A stretch of 5,824 nt of DNA from Verrucomicrobiia bacterium (GTDB lineage Bacteria; Verrucomicrobiota; Verrucomicrobiia; Limisphaerales; JAUIHU01), in NCBI GenBank assembly GCA_030432175.1, contig JAUIHU010000323.1, positions 1-5,824 on the forward strand. The letters are read 5' to 3'. Under the pieces are notes generated by a model. The model was not told the DNA's origin and made no database searches. It was given only the letters and a program-made list of their open reading frames with translations. The translations under genes were made by a program, and so were the position numbers. Below, in pieces: positions 4,701 to 5,824 of the stretch (the first letter of the stretch is position 1; every line of letters starts with the position of its first letter).

Positions 4701-5824
4701 AAGCTCCGGAAGAAGGTCCGTTTTCCAAAGAGATCTGGGCGCCGGAACTGCATTTTCTGGATGGCAAGTGGCATATTTATTTCGCAGCATCCAATGGCAG
4801 AAACGAAAACCATTTGGCCTATGTACTGGTTTCCGAATGTTCGGATCCGCTGGGCAAATATACCTTGCATGGTCCGTTTGAAACCGGAGACGAGGCAGGT
4901 AAACCGATCTGGGCCATCGACATGACCGTACTGGAACACTCCGGCGATCGGTATGCGATCTGGTCCGGTTGGGACGAGCCGGGCAGTGACCGGCAGTTCC
5001 TTTACGCGGCGAAAATGAAATCCCCAACGGAAATCATCCCACCACGGGTTCGCATTTGTTCCAACGATGATTACCCCTGGGAGTTTACAGAGAATCGGGG
5101 AGAAGGTCGTGGACTCAACGAAGCGCCTCAGGTGTTTAAATCCGACCGGCGAACCTTTGTGACTTACTCTTGTGGCGCCTCCTGGAAGCCGACTTACAAG
5201 CTGGGAAGATTGGAACTGACCGGGAGAGATCCGTTAGATCCTCATGCCTGGGTCAAGCACGATCGTCCGGTTTTCACTTCGACTGAAGAGACCTATGGAG
5301 TCGGGCATTCCTGTTTTGTTCCCTCACCCGATGGAACTGAACTCTGGCATGTCTTTCACGCCAAACGCGACCGCAATGACGGATGGCGTCGCAGTATTTT
5401 TGTGCAACCGATGGACGTCGGACCTCAAGGATATCCGAGATTTCCAAGGCCAGTGGCTCCTGGAAAACCGTTGGATCGTCCGTCGGGAGAGAAACCTTTG
5501 CCAGAAGCGGATTTGCCATTGGAGTCTGATTTGAAATCCGGTTCCGCATCAGCATGGAGTCTTTATGGCCACCATCAACGCATTGCTTTCACGGATCAGG
5601 GATTGAGATTGGGGAAAGCTCCTGCGCATCCGATCAACGATTATCAATGCGGAGAGAAAGTTATGTTGGAGCAAACGCTTCCAGACGATATTCGTATTGA
5701 AACGACGATTGACTTCATGAATGGAAAATCTTCCCGGGACGCCGGCATTGTCTTTCGCGCCACTGGACCCTCCGTGGGTTATGATGCGCAGCGAGGCTAC
5801 TTCGTCGGACTGGTTCCGCAAACC
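1799..5824 (+). CDS. Secreted multidomain enzyme: sulfatase - sulfatase - GH43 glycosidase - concanavalin-like domain (C-terminus beyond the window)
   Basis: One reading frame of 1342 codons without a stop runs to the right edge. I followed the codons line by line and found no frameshift. It begins with a Sec signal peptide (MKKIFSFLTLSIWFASLAPA, likely cut before Gln21), then carries in order two full sulfatase domains (about 28-445 and 456-895), a GH43-type domain (about 915-1208), a proline-rich linker (about 1209-1240) and the start of a beta-sandwich domain. Both sulfatases need cytosolic conversion of their cysteine to formylglycine before export. The combination suggests desulfation and chain cleavage of a sulfated polysaccharide by one exported polypeptide. 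The start is firm: ATG 1799 follows an in-frame TAA at 1793, though the ribosome-binding site is weak. Substrate cannot be read from sequence. Such domains are normally separate genes in a sulfatase-rich utilisation locus. Confidence 0.9.
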   Translation, partial: MKKIFSFLTLSIWFASLAPAQDLQSQRRPNIVVFLSDDHTWRDSSVYGSTEIETPNMARLAQAGMTFDQAFVASPSCAPSRAAMLTGFYPANNGAEPNHSRPKAEIKKLPAYLQELGYEVVSFGKVGHYAQTPEYGFDIARRWRYHEDIAIPEALEWLEQRESDQPLCLFVGSNWPHVPWPQETEFDPEQISIPPNHVDNPTTREWRVKYLAAVRKMDDELGRVYDLAKQKLGDDVCFVHTSDHGAQWPFGKWNLYEDGVRTPMIVSWPGRIDAGVRTSAMVSWIDILPTLVDVAGGQTPTNIDGRSFLPVLQGKRSDHRDLILTTHSGDGNFNVFPIRSARTADGWKYIRNLRPDLRFNSHVTKNISDNGYWSSWVESATTDPDAREKVRRYQMRSTEELYDVNEDPWEQRNLIDQVGQTERVASLRKALDGWMQETQDPQKIYGEPVKVAGKGQPNIITVFIDDMGWSDLSSFNGDVVQTENIDRLASEGIRFNQFYVNSPICSPSRVALTTGQYPQRWKITSYLNNRKSNQERGMAQWLDPKAPVLARELRRNGYATGHFGKWHMGGQRDVANAPYATAYGFEESLVNFEGMGAKLLPLTLTPKSDQPGRIWANAVNLGEPVTWMQRSEITGGFVNAALDFIDEAEAKGQPFFVNVWPDDVHSPFFPPVDQWGDGGKRELYHAVLDAMDEQLGALFDRVRNDEALRDNTLIVLCSDNGHEPGAGTSDPLRGAKTWLYDGGIRSPLVVWGPGFIEKKINGSVNDTAIFSSIDINRSLYAFTETPLPEGHELDGENVISAMLGQEKDGRRSPIFFRRPPDRPGNNPQWGMGDNPDLAVRDGRWKFLVNYDGSDPQLYDLNSDISESNNLVEAHPEVAARLRKLVFDWNSTMPVDAGDPEWKDESAPKTTSLPDHQFVNPIAEGADPWVVRDPNADRYLWCFSEGNRGIAIHTGQRLTALGEKHIVWEAPEEGPFSKEIWAPELHFLDGKWHIYFAASNGRNENHLAYVLVSECSDPLGKYTLHGPFETGDEAGKPIWAIDMTVLEHSGDRYAIWSGWDEPGSDRQFLYAAKMKSPTEIIPPRVRICSNDDYPWEFTENRGEGRGLNEAPQVFKSDRRTFVTYSCGASWKPTYKLGRLELTGRDPLDPHAWVKHDRPVFTSTEETYGVGHSCFVPSPDGTELWHVFHAKRDRNDGWRRSIFVQPMDVGPQGYPRFPRPVAPGKPLDRPSGEKPLPEADLPLESDLKSGSASAWSLYGHHQRIAFTDQGLRLGKAPAHPINDYQCGEKVMLEQTLPDDIRIETTIDFMNGKSSRDAGIVFRATGPSVGYDAQRGYFVGLVPQT
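1880..3133 (+). other. Domain: N-terminal formylglycine-dependent sulfatase (residues about 28-445)
   Basis: All hallmark residues of a type I (S1) sulfatase are present: metal-binding Asp37-Asp38 in VFLSDDH, the formylglycine precursor Cys77 in CAPSR (77-81), Lys125 and His128 in FGKVGHY, His177 in SNWPHVPWP, Asp243-His244 in TSDHG, and Lys252 in FGKWNLYEDG. The domain closes with the family-typical EELYDVNEDPWEQRNL near residue 402. It hydrolyses sulfate esters, or possibly N-sulfate, with calcium. The SDDHTW and SNWPHVPWP segments look closest to the heparan N-sulfatase-like group, but I hold that subfamily guess at low confidence. Confidence 0.9.
3164..4483 (+). other. Domain: second formylglycine-dependent sulfatase (residues about 456-895)
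   Basis: A second complete S1 sulfatase begins at GQPNIITVFIDDMGWSDL, only about 10-15 residues after the first ends and with no signal peptide of its own. Key residues are Asp465-Asp466 (metal), Cys505 in CSPSR (505-509), Lys565 and His567 in FGKWHMGG, His665 in DDVHSPFFPP, Asp719-Asn720 in CSDNGHE, and Lys736 in LRGAKTWLYDGGIR. It ends with QLYDLNSDISESNNL near residue 858 and a closing helix. Its sequence is quite unlike the first domain outside the motifs and looks arylsulfatase-like, so it is not a recent tandem copy and probably removes a different sulfate. Confidence 0.9.
4541..5422 (+). other. Domain: glycoside hydrolase family 43-type five-bladed propeller (residues about 915-1208)
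   Basis: The domain shows the GH43 (clan GH-F) acidic triad in order: general base Asp926 in EGADPWVVRD, the modulating Asp1041 in WAIDMTVLE, and general acid Glu1108 in LNEAPQVFK. Other family-typical features are EIWAPELHF (Trp980 to Glu983) at the second blade and GVGHSCF with His1170 near the end, followed by ELWHVFHAK. GH43 enzymes are inverting and mostly act on arabinosyl, xylosyl or galactosyl linkages. The sulfatases next to it suggest a sulfated pentosan or galactan, which is inference only. Length, about 290 residues, fits a complete catalytic domain. Confidence 0.85.
5519..5824 (+). other. Domain: beginning of a concanavalin-like beta-sandwich domain (residues about 1241-1342, incomplete)
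   Basis: After a linker rich in Pro, Gly and Lys, about 100 residues resemble the jelly-roll domains (DUF1080, LamG or CBM66 type) often found C-terminal to GH43/GH32 enzymes. The signature is IRIETTIDFMNGKSSRDAGI followed by VFRA, then GYDAQRGYFVGL, where an alternating strand pattern leads to an aGIVFRA strand and a gYfVgl strand. Such domains usually bind sugar or stabilise the propeller. The domain is cut by the window edge, so its end and any further domains are unknown. Confidence 0.65.

Noticed and set aside
2018..5821. Many minus-strand open frames up to 187 codons
   Set aside because: All are opposite the continuous sulfatase-GH43 frame, whose catalytic motifs fix the coding strand and frame.

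Overview
The window most likely comes from a Gram-negative, polysaccharide-degrading environmental bacterium. A Planctomycetota/Verrucomicrobiota/Kiritimatiellota-type genome is my best guess, because a giant secreted protein combining sulfatases with a glycoside hydrolase, and a GxxExxY gene surrounded by CACGAAT-type repeats, are both typical of such genomes. This placement is inference; no rRNA or marker gene is present.

Left half, minus strand (about 1-1445): part of a type I restriction-modification operon in the order hsdS (1445-852), a GxxExxY-family PD-(D/E)XK nuclease-like gene (865-482), then hsdM (428 to beyond base 1). HsdS is only half the usual length, with one target-recognition domain, so it would have to act as a dimer to give a normal two-domain specificity subunit. 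The GxxExxY gene sits between hsdS and hsdM. It is bracketed by an inverted pair of 30-nt arms, each made of three CAC(G/T)AAT heptamers at a 10-nt period. One arm supplies the last codons of hsdS and the first codons of the GxxExxY gene in two frames. This looks like a small self-contained cassette inserted into the RM operon, and it is the most unusual item in the window. No hsdR is visible; it could lie beyond the left edge.

Middle (1446-1798): a 353-bp AT-richer spacer between divergent transcription units. It holds a candidate hsdS promoter overlapped by a 7-bp-arm dyad; I see no convincing gene, RNA or terminator in it.

Right half, plus strand (1799-5824): one uninterrupted reading frame of at least 1342 codons that runs off the right edge. 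It encodes a signal peptide, a complete formylglycine sulfatase (Cys77), a second complete and different sulfatase (Cys505), a GH43-type five-bladed-propeller glycosidase with its acidic triad (Asp926, Asp1041, Glu1108), and the start of a concanavalin-like domain. It reads as an exported all-in-one enzyme that removes sulfate esters and cleaves glycosidic bonds on a sulfated polysaccharide.
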